A stretch of 13,778 nt of DNA from NCBI GenBank assembly GCA_946477805.1, contig CAMKZP010000033.1, positions 1 through 13,778 on the forward strand, given 5' to 3'. Made by a program: the position numbers and the translations under genes. Under the pieces are notes generated by a model. That model searched no databases. It was not told the DNA's origin and worked only from the letters and a program-made list of their open reading frames with translations. Below are positions 1 to 6,855 of the stretch, piece by piece. Origin of the DNA: an uncultured Enterobacter sp. Lineage in GTDB: Bacteria > Pseudomonadota > Gammaproteobacteria > Enterobacterales > Enterobacteriaceae. The first letter of the stretch is position 1, and the number at the start of each line of letters is the position of its first letter.

Positions 1-178
1 CAGATATCAATGCATATTATATTCAGCATTGATAAATCCCAACCATCCCCAAAAGAAAAACTAATTTTACATTTCTTTGAAGTACACATGGAAGTTTCCC
101 ATTCCAAAATGTTGTGAGGGTTGTATCCTTAAGTGGTGAAGTTTAGATGCGCAGAGTATCCGGGTATTGATGCCTGAC

Positions 179-205
179 TGGGCTCCTGTAGGAGCCCATT
201 TTTTT
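179..205 (+). terminator. Strong rho-independent terminator
   Basis: A perfect 8-bp stem (TGGGCTCC / GGAGCCCA) with a 4-base loop TGTA is followed directly by seven T residues. This is a textbook intrinsic terminator for plus-strand transcription. No coding region is visible in the 178 bases before it, so it ends either a gene that starts outside the window or a short non-coding transcript. The stretch 1-178 shows nothing else I recognise. Confidence 0.85.
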
Positions 206-322
206 AATTTTGGATAATGTAAAATCTGAATTGATAAAACGGTCTGAGGTAATGATAGTTATAATGTTTAAATCTCCATGGGTATAAAAGACACCTCATA
301 GCTACTTTTGATAGCTTTAAGC

Positions 323-400
323 GCGATGCACACAAGCAGTAAGCATTACCCTGATGAGATTAAAATTGAAACAGTCAAACACATTGACGTGAAAAATAGC
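323..400 (+). pseudogene. Possible scrap of an IS3-family orfA (N-terminal codons)
   Basis: An ATG at 326 opens a frame whose first residues, around SKHYPDEIKIETVKH, resemble the start of IS3-family OrfA proteins (usual pattern K-x-Y-P-x-E-F-K-x-E-A-V-K, the beginning of the helix-turn-helix region). The resemblance stops after about 20 codons, and the rest of OrfA and all of OrfB are absent. It would be a remnant left at the edge of the resD pseudogene. The match is short, so it could be chance. Confidence 0.35.
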
Positions 401-402
401 CG

Positions 403-1107
403 ATGTACAACATCATTCCCCTGCAGAATTCACCAGAACGCATCTCTGGGTTGCCACTCACTTCGGGGGATGATTTGGCGGCCGCGGCGGTACTCCGGCG
501 GTTGACCACTTCCACCGGCGGCACGCCGGCCTATCTACTGGTACAGGAAGTGGCGCCCTCCTCTACTATACACCCTCTCAGCTTCATCAAATGCTGTTCG
601 CCACCATGTGTAACACAGGCCTCCCCATTGGTGAATACAAGAACACTTTTTCCGAAGTCTTTTGATCTAGATGGAAAGCGACCGTTTGTACCAGTGCTTT
701 CTGAAAAAGTACGTGCCCGGCGCGGGCGCACGCCGAAAGATAAGGTCCGTTTGATCCCGCTGACGGATATAAGCTATGTCAGGCAGATGTCGAGCTGGAT
801 GGTGACCACACGTCCCCGCCCGCGTGAACCGCTATGGGCAGTAACCGGTGAAACCATGCGTAACTAGCTGAAGCATGAAATCAGGCGGGCCGAAGCTGAC
901 GGGGTTCATTTTTCGATTCCGGTGACGCCACATACGTTAGGGCACAGCTATATCTCAGCCCAGGAAAGTGATTCAGGCCCTTGCTGGCCACAAGGATCCA
1001 TGTTCTATGGAGGTTTATGCCCAGTGGCGGCCACGCTGGTCGTGCCCTTCACTGGTGACGGGCATGATGCCGCACAGATCTTCCGAACACGTCGTCCAAT
1101 TAAGTAA
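403..1107 (+). pseudogene. resD: Decayed resD-type site-specific recombinase (tyrosine recombinase of F-like plasmids)
   Basis: The frame begins MYNIIPLQNSPERIS and later reads SFDLDGKRPFVPVLSEKVRARRG, PLTDISYVRQM and VPFTGDGHDAAQI. This is the pattern of the F plasmid ResD (D protein), a tyrosine recombinase that resolves plasmid multimers at rfsF. It is clearly dead. Around 553 the frame shifts; residues like LLYYTP and MLFATM continue in the next frame, and the frame returns near 655. A TAG at 865-867 replaces the Trp expected in RNWLK. After HSYI (about 950) several codons are deleted, and QPRKVIQALAGH and the block holding the catalytic Tyr (SMEVYA) lie in other frames. In F, resD follows ccdAB; no ccd genes are visible here. 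The position next to RepFIB matches the usual layout. Confidence 0.85.
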
Positions 1108-1109
1108 CA

Positions 1110-1151
1110 ATGTCACTCACCACAGCTTATATAAGCTGTGGTGAGTGACAT
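1110..1151. repeat. Two abutting inverted RepFIB iterons forming a 42-bp perfect palindrome
   Basis: The left arm 1110-1130 (ends CCACAGCTTAT) and the right arm 1131-1151 (begins ATAAGCTGTGG) are exact reverse complements with no spacer. Each arm is one iteron-length unit of the RepFIB repeat family (core CACAGCTTAT). Such an arrangement can bind RepA as an inverted dimer site, as in iteron-plasmid autoregulation or handcuffing; that role is inferred. Confidence 0.8.
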
Positions 1152-1423
1152 AAACTATAGTCAGTAAAATAAGCTGAAGAGAGTAACATAAGCTGTAGTC
1201 AGCAGAAGAGGATTTGTGGGTTTCTGCTAAGACCAGGGTGCAGGGTCACGGGAGCTGCTGAAACACCATCCGGAAGGGGTCATGGAACACTAATGAAAGC
1301 AGCTCTGCGCAGGTAAACCTCATTTCTGCTTATATAAACTGTAGTGAGCAAAACACTCATCGGGCACGTTAATATAAGCTGTAGTAAGTAAACAGAGCTA
1401 TGTTACTCACTACAGCTTATATT
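1110..1423. repeat. RepFIB iteron cluster beyond the 3' end of repA
   Basis: About eight copies of an iteron related to GTTACTCACTACAGCTTATAT are visible: 1110-1130 forward, 1131-1151 reverse, 1150-1166 reverse and degenerate, 1166-1188 reverse and degenerate, 1188-1206 reverse, about 1329-1350 reverse, 1371-1391 reverse and 1403-1423 forward. The last two form a 21-bp stem with one mismatch and an 11-base spacer, touching the repA stop codon. RepFIB replicons are known to carry RepA-binding repeats on both sides of repA; the downstream group acts in copy-number control and incompatibility. Between about 1207 and 1328 I see no repeat and no gene. Confidence 0.85.
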
Positions 1424-2400
1424 CAGCGGGTTTTGAAGAGTTTTTCAAGATCATCAAGACTGATACCCAGCTTCTCTAACAGCGCCAGTTTTTCGGCCAT
1501 CTCCGGACTGACATCACGAGGTGCGGCAGGTAGTTTCGGGTTCTCAGCACTAGCATCATGAGGTGGCTGTAATTTGGGTCGGCGATAGTGAATGCAGAAG
1601 AGTTTTGAGCGCCCCCGTTGGATCTCTGTGTAATCCAGATAGCCAATCTCCCGGAGTTGCTCCATAGCGCGCCTTACCGTCTGGTTTTGCGAGAACACAG
1701 GGGACTTAAGGTTTAGACGTGCCCGCAGACGTGCCAGTGATATCGGTGCAGGATCACGTGGCAGGCTCTCTATAAAGGTATACAGGGCCTGCGCGGACTC
1801 TCGACGCTTCAACGCGTTGATGGCCTTCAGCTGCAGAAGTACTTTACGGTCAAACTGATAGAGCTCAAACAGTCGCGGATCAGCCTGCAACTGCACAATA
1901 TCTTTCTCAGTATCATAGTAAGCAGACTGCACCAGATGCGTAATGTACTCTTTGGTATGCTTTTCGGTTGTGCGGGAAAACGAGATTACGGTACCCGCAA
2001 TACGTTTAAGCGAGGGGCTGATACGCTCTCGGAGCCTGCGCGATGACTGACTGGACGGGATGCCACAAAGTTTTGCGAACTCGACAAACGGCAGCTCAAC
2101 TTTATCACCGATAACCTTATGCCGGGCAAAGGAATGGATCACCCCTACCCAAGTCTTGAAGTCGTTATCCATATCCAGACGGGGACCCGTGATCTCCACC
2201 TTATCGAATCCTTCCGCTCTGGCGAGTGACAGTCGCGTCAGTTCTTCCGTCGCATCAGTACGGGATAGTGTATTTTTTTTGCTGTTTTTCAGTGATTTAA
2301 GCGTAGGAACAAACACTCCAAGTCGCATCAGTGCCACAGGCTGCACTGTATTACTGGCATTAGGAGTAAGGTTTACAACTTCACCGGAGGATTTATCCAC
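1423..2400 (-). CDS. repA: RepFIB replication initiator protein RepA
   Basis: This is the initiator of the IncFIB replicon. It binds the iterons on both sides of its gene, opens the origin and represses its own synthesis. The protein has 325 residues from the GTG at 2400, starting MDKSSGEVVNLTPN, and closely follows the F-type RepFIB RepA, including the blocks GVFVPTLKSLKNSKKNTLSR, ELPFVEFAKLCGIPSSQSSR and ALYTFIESLPRDPAPISLA. It belongs to the Rep_3 superfamily of winged-helix initiators (two winged-helix domains). The variable C-terminal tail (from about residue 275) is where it departs most from the F version. The start is uncertain: an in-frame CTG at 2427 has a better ribosome binding site (AAAAGGA, four bases upstream) and would add nine residues. 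The GTG has only GAAGAG directly touching it. Length and sequence are otherwise complete. Confidence 0.95.
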   Translation of the reverse strand: MDKSSGEVVNLTPNASNTVQPVALMRLGVFVPTLKSLKNSKKNTLSRTDATEELTRLSLARAEGFDKVEITGPRLDMDNDFKTWVGVIHSFARHKVIGDKVELPFVEFAKLCGIPSSQSSRRLRERISPSLKRIAGTVISFSRTTEKHTKEYITHLVQSAYYDTEKDIVQLQADPRLFELYQFDRKVLLQLKAINALKRRESAQALYTFIESLPRDPAPISLARLRARLNLKSPVFSQNQTVRRAMEQLREIGYLDYTEIQRGRSKLFCIHYRRPKLQPPHDASAENPKLPAAPRDVSPEMAEKLALLEKLGISLDDLEKLFKTR

Positions 2401-2424
2401 CTCTTCAAACAGCTTTTTTATATC

Positions 2425-2438
2425 CAGATTGTCCTTTT
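2425..2438 (-). promoter_or_regulatory. Alternative CTG start and Shine-Dalgarno of repA
   Basis: Reading the minus strand, AAAAGGA (2438-2432) is followed by CAAT and then CTG (2427-2425), in frame with repA. A CTG initiation codon would fit the need for low-level initiator synthesis. The GTG at 2400 lacks a properly spaced ribosome binding site. This is inferred from sequence only. Confidence 0.45.
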
Positions 2439-2455
2439 CCAGAGGGCCTCCGATA

Positions 2456-2464
2456 GGTGGATAA
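2456..2464. promoter_or_regulatory. DnaA-box-like site upstream of repA (one mismatch)
   Basis: The minus strand reads TTATCCACC, one mismatch from the consensus TTATCCACA. It lies between the repA start and the upstream iterons. Confidence 0.4.
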
Positions 2465-2523
2465 GTAAAGAATAAAAGCAGCCATTGCCTTCAATTTATA
2501 GCCATAAGGGGCTACACGGCTAG

Positions 2524-2665
2524 CTTCAGCTTATACACAGCTCTGATGTTATTTCAGGGAATATACTCACTATAGATTATTCCATTGACTCATCACAGCA
2601 TATCTCCTGCATAATACAGCTTATTATATACCAGTTACAGCTTATGATTAACATGCTACAGCTTA
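2524..2665. repeat. RepFIB iteron cluster upstream of repA
   Basis: Six repeats of the same family lie in one orientation: CTTCAGCTTAT at 2524-2534, TACTCACTATAGATTAT at 2564-2580, GACTCATCACAGCATAT at 2587-2603, TAATACAGCTTAT at 2612-2624, CAGTTACAGCTTAT at 2632-2645 and CATGCTACAGCTTAT at 2652-2665. Copies become more degenerate toward repA. By analogy with RepFIB these are the origin-side RepA-binding sites, and those near the gene overlap its promoter. A TATAAA-like -10 for repA can be read on the minus strand at about 2494-2499, without a clear -35. Confidence 0.8.
2531..2539 (+). promoter_or_regulatory. DnaA box TTATACACA
   Basis: TTATACACA matches the relaxed DnaA consensus TTATNCACA exactly. 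It overlaps the first degenerate iteron of the upstream cluster, as expected for an origin that recruits both DnaA and RepA. Confidence 0.55.
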
Positions 2666-2699
2666 TGTGATCATGCTCCAGGTTCAGTGCTGACGCGGC

Positions 2700-2790
2700 C
2701 TTCAGAGGTTCCGGGATCTTCTTTGGATCTTACAGGGATCGTTTTAAGGATCTTAATTCTGGATCGAATTACTGTATATGTGGATAACCT
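2700..2790. other. oriV: Candidate replication origin core: GATC ladder plus DnaA box
   Basis: Five GATC sites begin at 2715, 2726, 2737, 2749 and 2762, spaced 11, 11, 12 and 13 bases, mostly in the context GGATC(T/G). A perfect DnaA box (TGTGGATAA, reverse complement of TTATCCACA) follows at 2779-2787. The run sits just outside the upstream iterons. Plasmid P1 oriR has the same logic: tandem GATC-containing heptamers for Dam/SeqA control and strand opening, next to DnaA boxes and iterons. The analogy and the exact opening site are inferred. Confidence 0.65.
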
Positions 2791-2883
2791 GCTGACCATA
2801 AAGGAAATTCAGACAGTAATTCAATGATCACCTTTCGTCGTGATATCAGAGCGTACCTGCTCCCTCTAGCTTCTTTGATATTG

Positions 2884-2934
2884 CGCTTCCTCGCCTGCTC
2901 GCTCGCGTTGCTCGGTCACATGGCTGCGGCGAGC
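2884..2934. other. Stretch resembling the flank of ColE1/p15A origins
   Basis: CGCTTCCTCGC (2884-2894) and GGCTGCGGCGAGC (2922-2934) are words also found, in the same order and with nearly the same spacing, beside the origin in ColE1/pMB1 and p15A plasmids; TGCTCGGTC between them also fits. The remaining bases differ. It could be a lagging-strand or primosome-related element or a small captured remnant. No gene is seen from 2800 to 3530 apart from this. Confidence 0.4.
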
Positions 2935-3530
2935 ACCGATCATTTCGGTTTACCAAATCATAAACATGATACATAAGGATCAGGTATCGTTCTCAAGATC
3001 GCTTTGTCTGCTTGAGTTCATGAAAACCAGTACCGCTGCTGGTATTTTTCTCTCCAGCGAATGACAATCTCATACTCACCGCTAGCTTGAAACTAAGCTG
3101 AAACAGGGACGCCGACTGTATGTTAGCCCGAAACTGGGCATCAAGCGGAGTTACCTCTGGCATTTCTGCACTGCCGAGTGGTCTGAACAGAACGCTCGAT
3201 TCTGTCTGATGTATACAGGATCAAGTCTGCTTGGCGAGCGGGAATGGTCCGGACTGATTCCCTCTGACTTACGACGTTGACGGCCTTCAACATACTTCGT
3301 GTGAAGTCATCGGTGACAGCGTTGGTCATGCCATATAGCTGGTTGGGAGATCGAGACTGACAACAGATAACCATTTATCTGCTATCTCTTTTCTAAGAAT
3401 CTCCCAGCAAGCATCCAGCTGTTGCGCCACCCTGCATGCCCTCTTTGCTGTGGCGAGGGTATAGATTAACTGCGATATCCACGTCCACGTTGCTTAATCA
3501 CGTATCTTTAAGAAAGCTTGCTTTTTGACC
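2935..3530. other. Non-coding or unrecognised stretch between origin and sop locus
   Basis: No frame here looks like a real gene. The longest open frame is minus strand 3141-3374 (77 codons), without a recognisable family, a clear ribosome binding site or neighbours in operon. No convincing tRNA, terminator or repeat was found. Confidence 0.4.
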
Positions 3531-3532
3531 AA

Positions 3533-3610
3533 CTTTGCACTTTTACCATGGGTTTGCAACTTTGGTGTTGCTTTGCTTCTTTTATCAAGATTTAATATAA
3601 TAATGCAAAG
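3533..3610 (+). promoter_or_regulatory. sopA promoter and SopA operator (CTTTGC motifs)
   Basis: The -35 TTGCTT (3573-3578) and -10 TATAAT (3596-3601) are 17 bases apart. CTTTGC motifs lie at 3533-3538 and 3571-3576, a partial one (TTTGC) at 3553-3557, and an inverted copy GCAAAG at 3605-3610. F SopA represses its own operon by binding CTTTGC repeats around the promoter, with SopB and sopC strengthening repression. The same control is expected here. Confidence 0.75.
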
Positions 3611-3630
3611 TAAAGTACAAGGAATATACA

Positions 3631-4797
3631 ATGGGATTGATGGATACTCTTGATCAGTGCATAGCTGCCGGTCATGAAATGACTAAAGCTATTGCAGTTG
3701 CTCAGTTCAATGATGATAGCCCTGAGGCAAGAAAAATTACGCGTCGCTGGCGTGTAGGTGAAGCAGCCGATCTAATTGGTGTTTCATCTCAGGCTATTCG
3801 GGATGCTGAAAAAGCAGGCCGCCTTCCCCACCCTGATATGGAAATGCGCGGACGGGTTGAACAGAGAGTCGGTTACACCATTGAACAAATTAACCATATG
3901 CGGGATGTTTTCGGTACACGCTTGCGTCGACCAGATGAAAGCGTTCCCCCGGTCATTGGTGTGGCTGCACATAAAGGCGGAGTCTATAAAACGTCTGTAT
4001 CTGTCCATTTGGCTCAGGACCTCGCTCTGAAAGGACTCCGTGTTCTTCTTGTAGAAGGAAATGATCCACAAGGTACCGCATCCATGTATCACGGATGGGT
4101 TCCGGATTTGCATATTCATGCCGAAGATACTTTACTGCCCTTCTATCTTGGTGAGCGTGATGATGCGTCATATGCGGTAAAACCTACCTGCTGGCCGGGA
4201 CTGGATATCATCCCTTCATGCCTGGCCCTCCACCGTATCGAAACAGAACTTATGGGGCGGTATGATGATGGGAAACTGCCTACCGAACCCCATATGATGC
4301 TCCGACTCGCTATAGAGACGGTTGCTCATGATTATGATGTTATTGTCATCGACAGTGCACCAAACCTTGGCATAGGCACTATCAATGTAGTGTGCGCTGC
4401 TGATGTTCTTATCATTCCGACTCCAGCCGAATTGTTCGATTACACATCAGCCCTGCAATTTTTCGACATGCTGCGCGATCTGCTAAAAAACGTCGATCTG
4501 CAGGGCTTTGAGCCTGACGTCAGAATTTTGCTTACCAAGTACAGCAATAACAATGGTTCACAGTCTCCGTGGATGGAAGAGCAGATCCGCGATGCTTGGG
4601 GAGGTATGGTTCTTAAAAATGTTGTGCGTGAGACCGATGAGGTTGGTAAAGGTCAGATTCGTATGAGAACTGTTTTTGAGCAGGCCATTGACCAGCGTTC
4701 TTCTACTGGCGCATGGAGAAATGCGCTTGCTATCTGGGAGCCTGTCTGTAATGAGATTTTTGATCGCCTGATTAAACCTCGCTGGGAGATCAGATAA
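3631..4797 (+). CDS. sopA: SopA, type Ia ParA partition ATPase
   Basis: SopA is the Walker-type ATPase that moves plasmid copies apart over the nucleoid and also represses the sop operon. The protein has 388 residues and is very close to F SopA along its whole length. An N-terminal winged-helix/HTH region (about 41-70, RVGEAADLIGVSSQAIRDAE) binds the operator, as in type Ia ParA proteins. The deviant Walker A motif KGGVYKT is at 115-121, the A' region VEGNDPQG at 141-148, and the Walker B aspartate is D241 in VIVIDSAP. The start is fixed by AAGGA (3619-3623) seven bases before the ATG and by family length. Its TAA overlaps the sopB ATG by one base, indicating translational coupling. Confidence 0.97.
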   Translation: MGLMDTLDQCIAAGHEMTKAIAVAQFNDDSPEARKITRRWRVGEAADLIGVSSQAIRDAEKAGRLPHPDMEMRGRVEQRVGYTIEQINHMRDVFGTRLRRPDESVPPVIGVAAHKGGVYKTSVSVHLAQDLALKGLRVLLVEGNDPQGTASMYHGWVPDLHIHAEDTLLPFYLGERDDASYAVKPTCWPGLDIIPSCLALHRIETELMGRYDDGKLPTEPHMMLRLAIETVAHDYDVIVIDSAPNLGIGTINVVCAADVLIIPTPAELFDYTSALQFFDMLRDLLKNVDLQGFEPDVRILLTKYSNNNGSQSPWMEEQIRDAWGGMVLKNVVRETDEVGKGQIRMRTVFEQAIDQRSSTGAWRNALAIWEPVCNEIFDRLIKPRWEIR

Positions 4798-5777
4798 TGA
4801 AACGTGCACCGGTTATTCCAAAACATGTTGTTAAAAATCCATCTTCAGAAACAGTACAGCCAACTTCTGCAGCCCCTGCTGCACCGATGGTAGATTCTTT
4901 AATTGCCCGGGTTGGTGCTATGGCCCGCGGTAATTCAATTATACTTCCGGTCTGTGGTCGAGAGGTCAAATTCACCCTTGAGGCGATTCCAGGCGATACT
5001 GCCGAAAATGCCACCCAGGTATGGTCCGGTAATGAACGCGATCAGGAACTACTGACAGAAGACGCGCTTGATGACCTGATCCCCTCCTTTTTGTTGAGTG
5101 GCCAACAGACTCCAGCTTTTGGACGTCGTTTATCGGGGATCATTGAAGTTGCAGATGGTAGCCGCCGTCGCAAAGCCGCCATCCTCACATCATCGGATTA
5201 CCGAATTCTGGTCGGGGATCTTGATGATGAACAAATGTCGGCATTATCTCGATTAGGTAATGACTATCGGCCTACCAGTGCGTATGAACGTGGTAAACGA
5301 TACGCACATCGGCTAGAGAATGAATTTGGCGGAAATGTTTCTGCTCTTGCTGATGCAGAAAACATTTCCCGCAAGATCATCTCTCGCTGCATAAACACCT
5401 CACGATTACCAAAATCTGTGATTGCACTGTTTACCCACCCTGGCGAACTTTCTGCCCGGGCCGGAGAGTCTTTGTACAAGGCATTTACTGGAAAAGAAGA
5501 GTTACTACAACAGCAAACTGAACATCTTCATGAACAGAAGGACGCTGGTGTTATCTTTGAAGCGGATGAAGTAATTGGCTTATTGACCGGTACATTGAAA
5601 GATTCATCCGGAGAAAAAGTTAAACTTAATACCCGGCATCAGTTCGTTCCAGGGGCATCGGCTATTTATAAAGGCGACAAAGTTATTTTGAGCCTTGATA
5701 AGACGCGCTTACCACCAGAATGCATTGAGAAAATTGAAGGTATTCTTCGGGAACTACAACACAGACAAACTTCGTAA
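4797..5777 (+). CDS. sopB: SopB, ParB-family centromere-binding protein
   Basis: SopB binds the sopC palindromes, spreads along DNA and stimulates SopA ATPase activity. The protein has 326 residues (F SopB has 323). It starts MKRAPVIPKH, followed by a variable proline/alanine-rich linker (about 11-30) that differs from F. The ParB N-terminal nucleotide-binding region includes the arginine patch GSRRR at 121-125. The central HTH (about 179-200, SALADAENISRKIISRCIN) is nearly identical to F SopB, which fits the unchanged TGGGACC arms of the nearby palindromes. The C-terminal dimerisation part (about 275-326) is moderately diverged. Transcription is from the sopA promoter; the start codon overlaps the sopA stop. 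Confidence 0.97.
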   Translation: MKRAPVIPKHVVKNPSSETVQPTSAAPAAPMVDSLIARVGAMARGNSIILPVCGREVKFTLEAIPGDTAENATQVWSGNERDQELLTEDALDDLIPSFLLSGQQTPAFGRRLSGIIEVADGSRRRKAAILTSSDYRILVGDLDDEQMSALSRLGNDYRPTSAYERGKRYAHRLENEFGGNVSALADAENISRKIISRCINTSRLPKSVIALFTHPGELSARAGESLYKAFTGKEELLQQQTEHLHEQKDAGVIFEADEVIGLLTGTLKDSSGEKVKLNTRHQFVPGASAIYKGDKVILSLDKTRLPPECIEKIEGILRELQHRQTS

Positions 5778-5842
5778 TCAGATTAGAAATTTATATCCTC
5801 CATCTTTCTGCTCGGCTCATTTTAAAATCTGTAAATGCTGTT

Positions 5843-5860
5843 TGGGGAGCATCATCTCGA
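5843..5860. repeat. Possible degenerate sopC copy before the array
   Basis: TGGGGAGCATCATCTCGA resembles the degenerate copy at 6562-6577 (TGGGAGCACGATCTCA) more than the intact ones. It may be an eroded left-hand member of the array. The match is weak. Confidence 0.25.
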
Positions 5861-5963
5861 ACAGCATTATGCAGTATTCTCAGTACCGAAATAGTTAAGA
5901 TGTTCTCTCCACAATCCCGCTCCTTACTTAGTCCTGACTGAATCTCAACTGTCAGCGACGGGG

Positions 5964-6577
5964 TGGGACCATGGTCCCACCCCTGTTAGGCAGCCATTTT
6001 TAACTGTGAGAGTTGCCCTTCCAACTGAATCCAACATTGTTTGAAGTGGTTGGGACCGCGGTCCCACTGCCGGCCAGTATGCCATTCATGTCAGTCGGGA
6101 CGGATATCACTGCTGTCAGCAACGGCCTGGGACCATGGTCCCACTTCCGAACGGCCTACGGTTTAATACTGCCGGGATAGCTCGACCTTACTGTCTTTGG
6201 CGCCAATGGGACCGCGGTCCCACTGACAATCGGTGTGCCACTCATTTCCACCGGGACCCCATTAATGCTGATGACTTCACTGTTGATGTCGAGGGGTGGG
6301 ACCATGGTCCCACCCCTTTTAGACAGCCATTTTTAACTGTGAGAGTTGCCCTTTCAACTGAAGCCAAGATAGTTTGGAGTGGTTGGGACCGCGGTCCCAC
6401 TGACGGCCGGTATGCCGTTCATTTCCACCGCGCCCCCCATTGATACTAATGACTTCACTGTTTATGTCGAGGGTGGGACCATGGTCCCACCCCCAGTTAG
6501 GCAGCCATTTTTAACTGTGAGAGTTGCCCTTCCAACTGAAGCCAACATTGTTTGTAGTGGTTGGGAGCACGATCTCA
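5964..6577. repeat. sopC: sopC-like centromere: seven perfect SopB palindromes of two alternating types
   Basis: Seven 16-bp palindromes with arms TGGGACC / GGTCCCA lie downstream of sopB. Starts: 5964, 6051, 6128, 6207, 6297, 6384 and 6474. The central dinucleotide alternates strictly AT, GC, AT, GC, AT, GC, AT, giving TGGGACCATGGTCCCA and TGGGACCGCGGTCCCA. An eighth, degenerate copy (TGGGAGCACGATCTCA) is at 6562-6577, where the GC type is due. Spacing is 77-90 bases, about twice the 43-bp period of F sopC. Three of the AT-type copies sit in longer palindromes of 24, 26 and 22 bp. The sequences between palindromes are themselves repeated: the AT-to-GC spacer (GCAGCCATTTTTAACTGTG) occurs three times, so the real unit is a composite of about 175 bp. 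SopB binding and partition are inferred from identity with F. Confidence 0.92.
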
Positions 6578-6605
6578 GTTCTGCCAGGAATGCTATTTAA
6601 ACAAC

Positions 6606-6735
6606 CTTGTACTGAATGGTTGATACCATCCAGAACCTGCTTCATTTGATTACTGTTGCTGTGCGGTTGTGTAGTTTCAAACAGGTTAAACTACGATACC
6701 CCCGTCGGCGTGAAGTCGTTAAGCATACAACCTAC
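6606..6735 (-). pseudogene. umuC: umuC fragment (near C-terminal part, with internal stop)
   Basis: The minus strand encodes GCMLNDFTPTGVS, then a stop, then FNLFETTQPHSNS and VLDGINHS. This matches the segment around 12893-13018 in the larger umuC copy of this window, where the stop position is CAG for Gln. The fragment lacks the last 30 or so codons and nearly all of the N-terminal protein. It sits between the last sopC copy and the tnpB element. It is a scrap of a second umuC copy or the result of a rearrangement. Confidence 0.85.
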
Positions 6736-6855
6736 TGGGACTGACCCACGTCCGTAAACAAATTCTGTCCTCACGACGAAGCCTGTTCGAAGGGCCTCCG
6801 GACTGACACCGCCGGGGTGACTGTGGTGCCGGGCTCGGTTGTAGAACTTTTCAAT
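6736..6855. other. Unassigned segment between umuC scrap and tnpB element
   Basis: These 120 bases match neither umuC nor the visible right end of the tnpB element. The minus strand is open across them and reads YNRARHHSHPGGVSPEALRT, but no family is recognised. They may be an end of another mobile element, or part of the tnpB element if its real right boundary is near 6735 rather than 6856. Confidence 0.3.

Noticed and set aside
2060..2464. Plus-strand 134-codon frame opposite repA
   Set aside because: Antisense shadow; serine-rich composition typical of reversed coding sequence.
3141..3374. Minus-strand 77-codon frame
   Set aside because: No recognisable family, no clear ribosome binding site and no operon partner.
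5964..6577. Regularly spaced repeats that might be read as a CRISPR array
   Set aside because: The repeat is a 16-bp SopB palindrome directly downstream of sopB, the spacers are themselves repeated, and no cas genes are present.
6135..6600. Two overlapping plus-strand open frames of 73 and 102 codons across the centromere
   Set aside because: Their protein repeats simply reflect the DNA palindromes and spacers, with no ribosome binding site.
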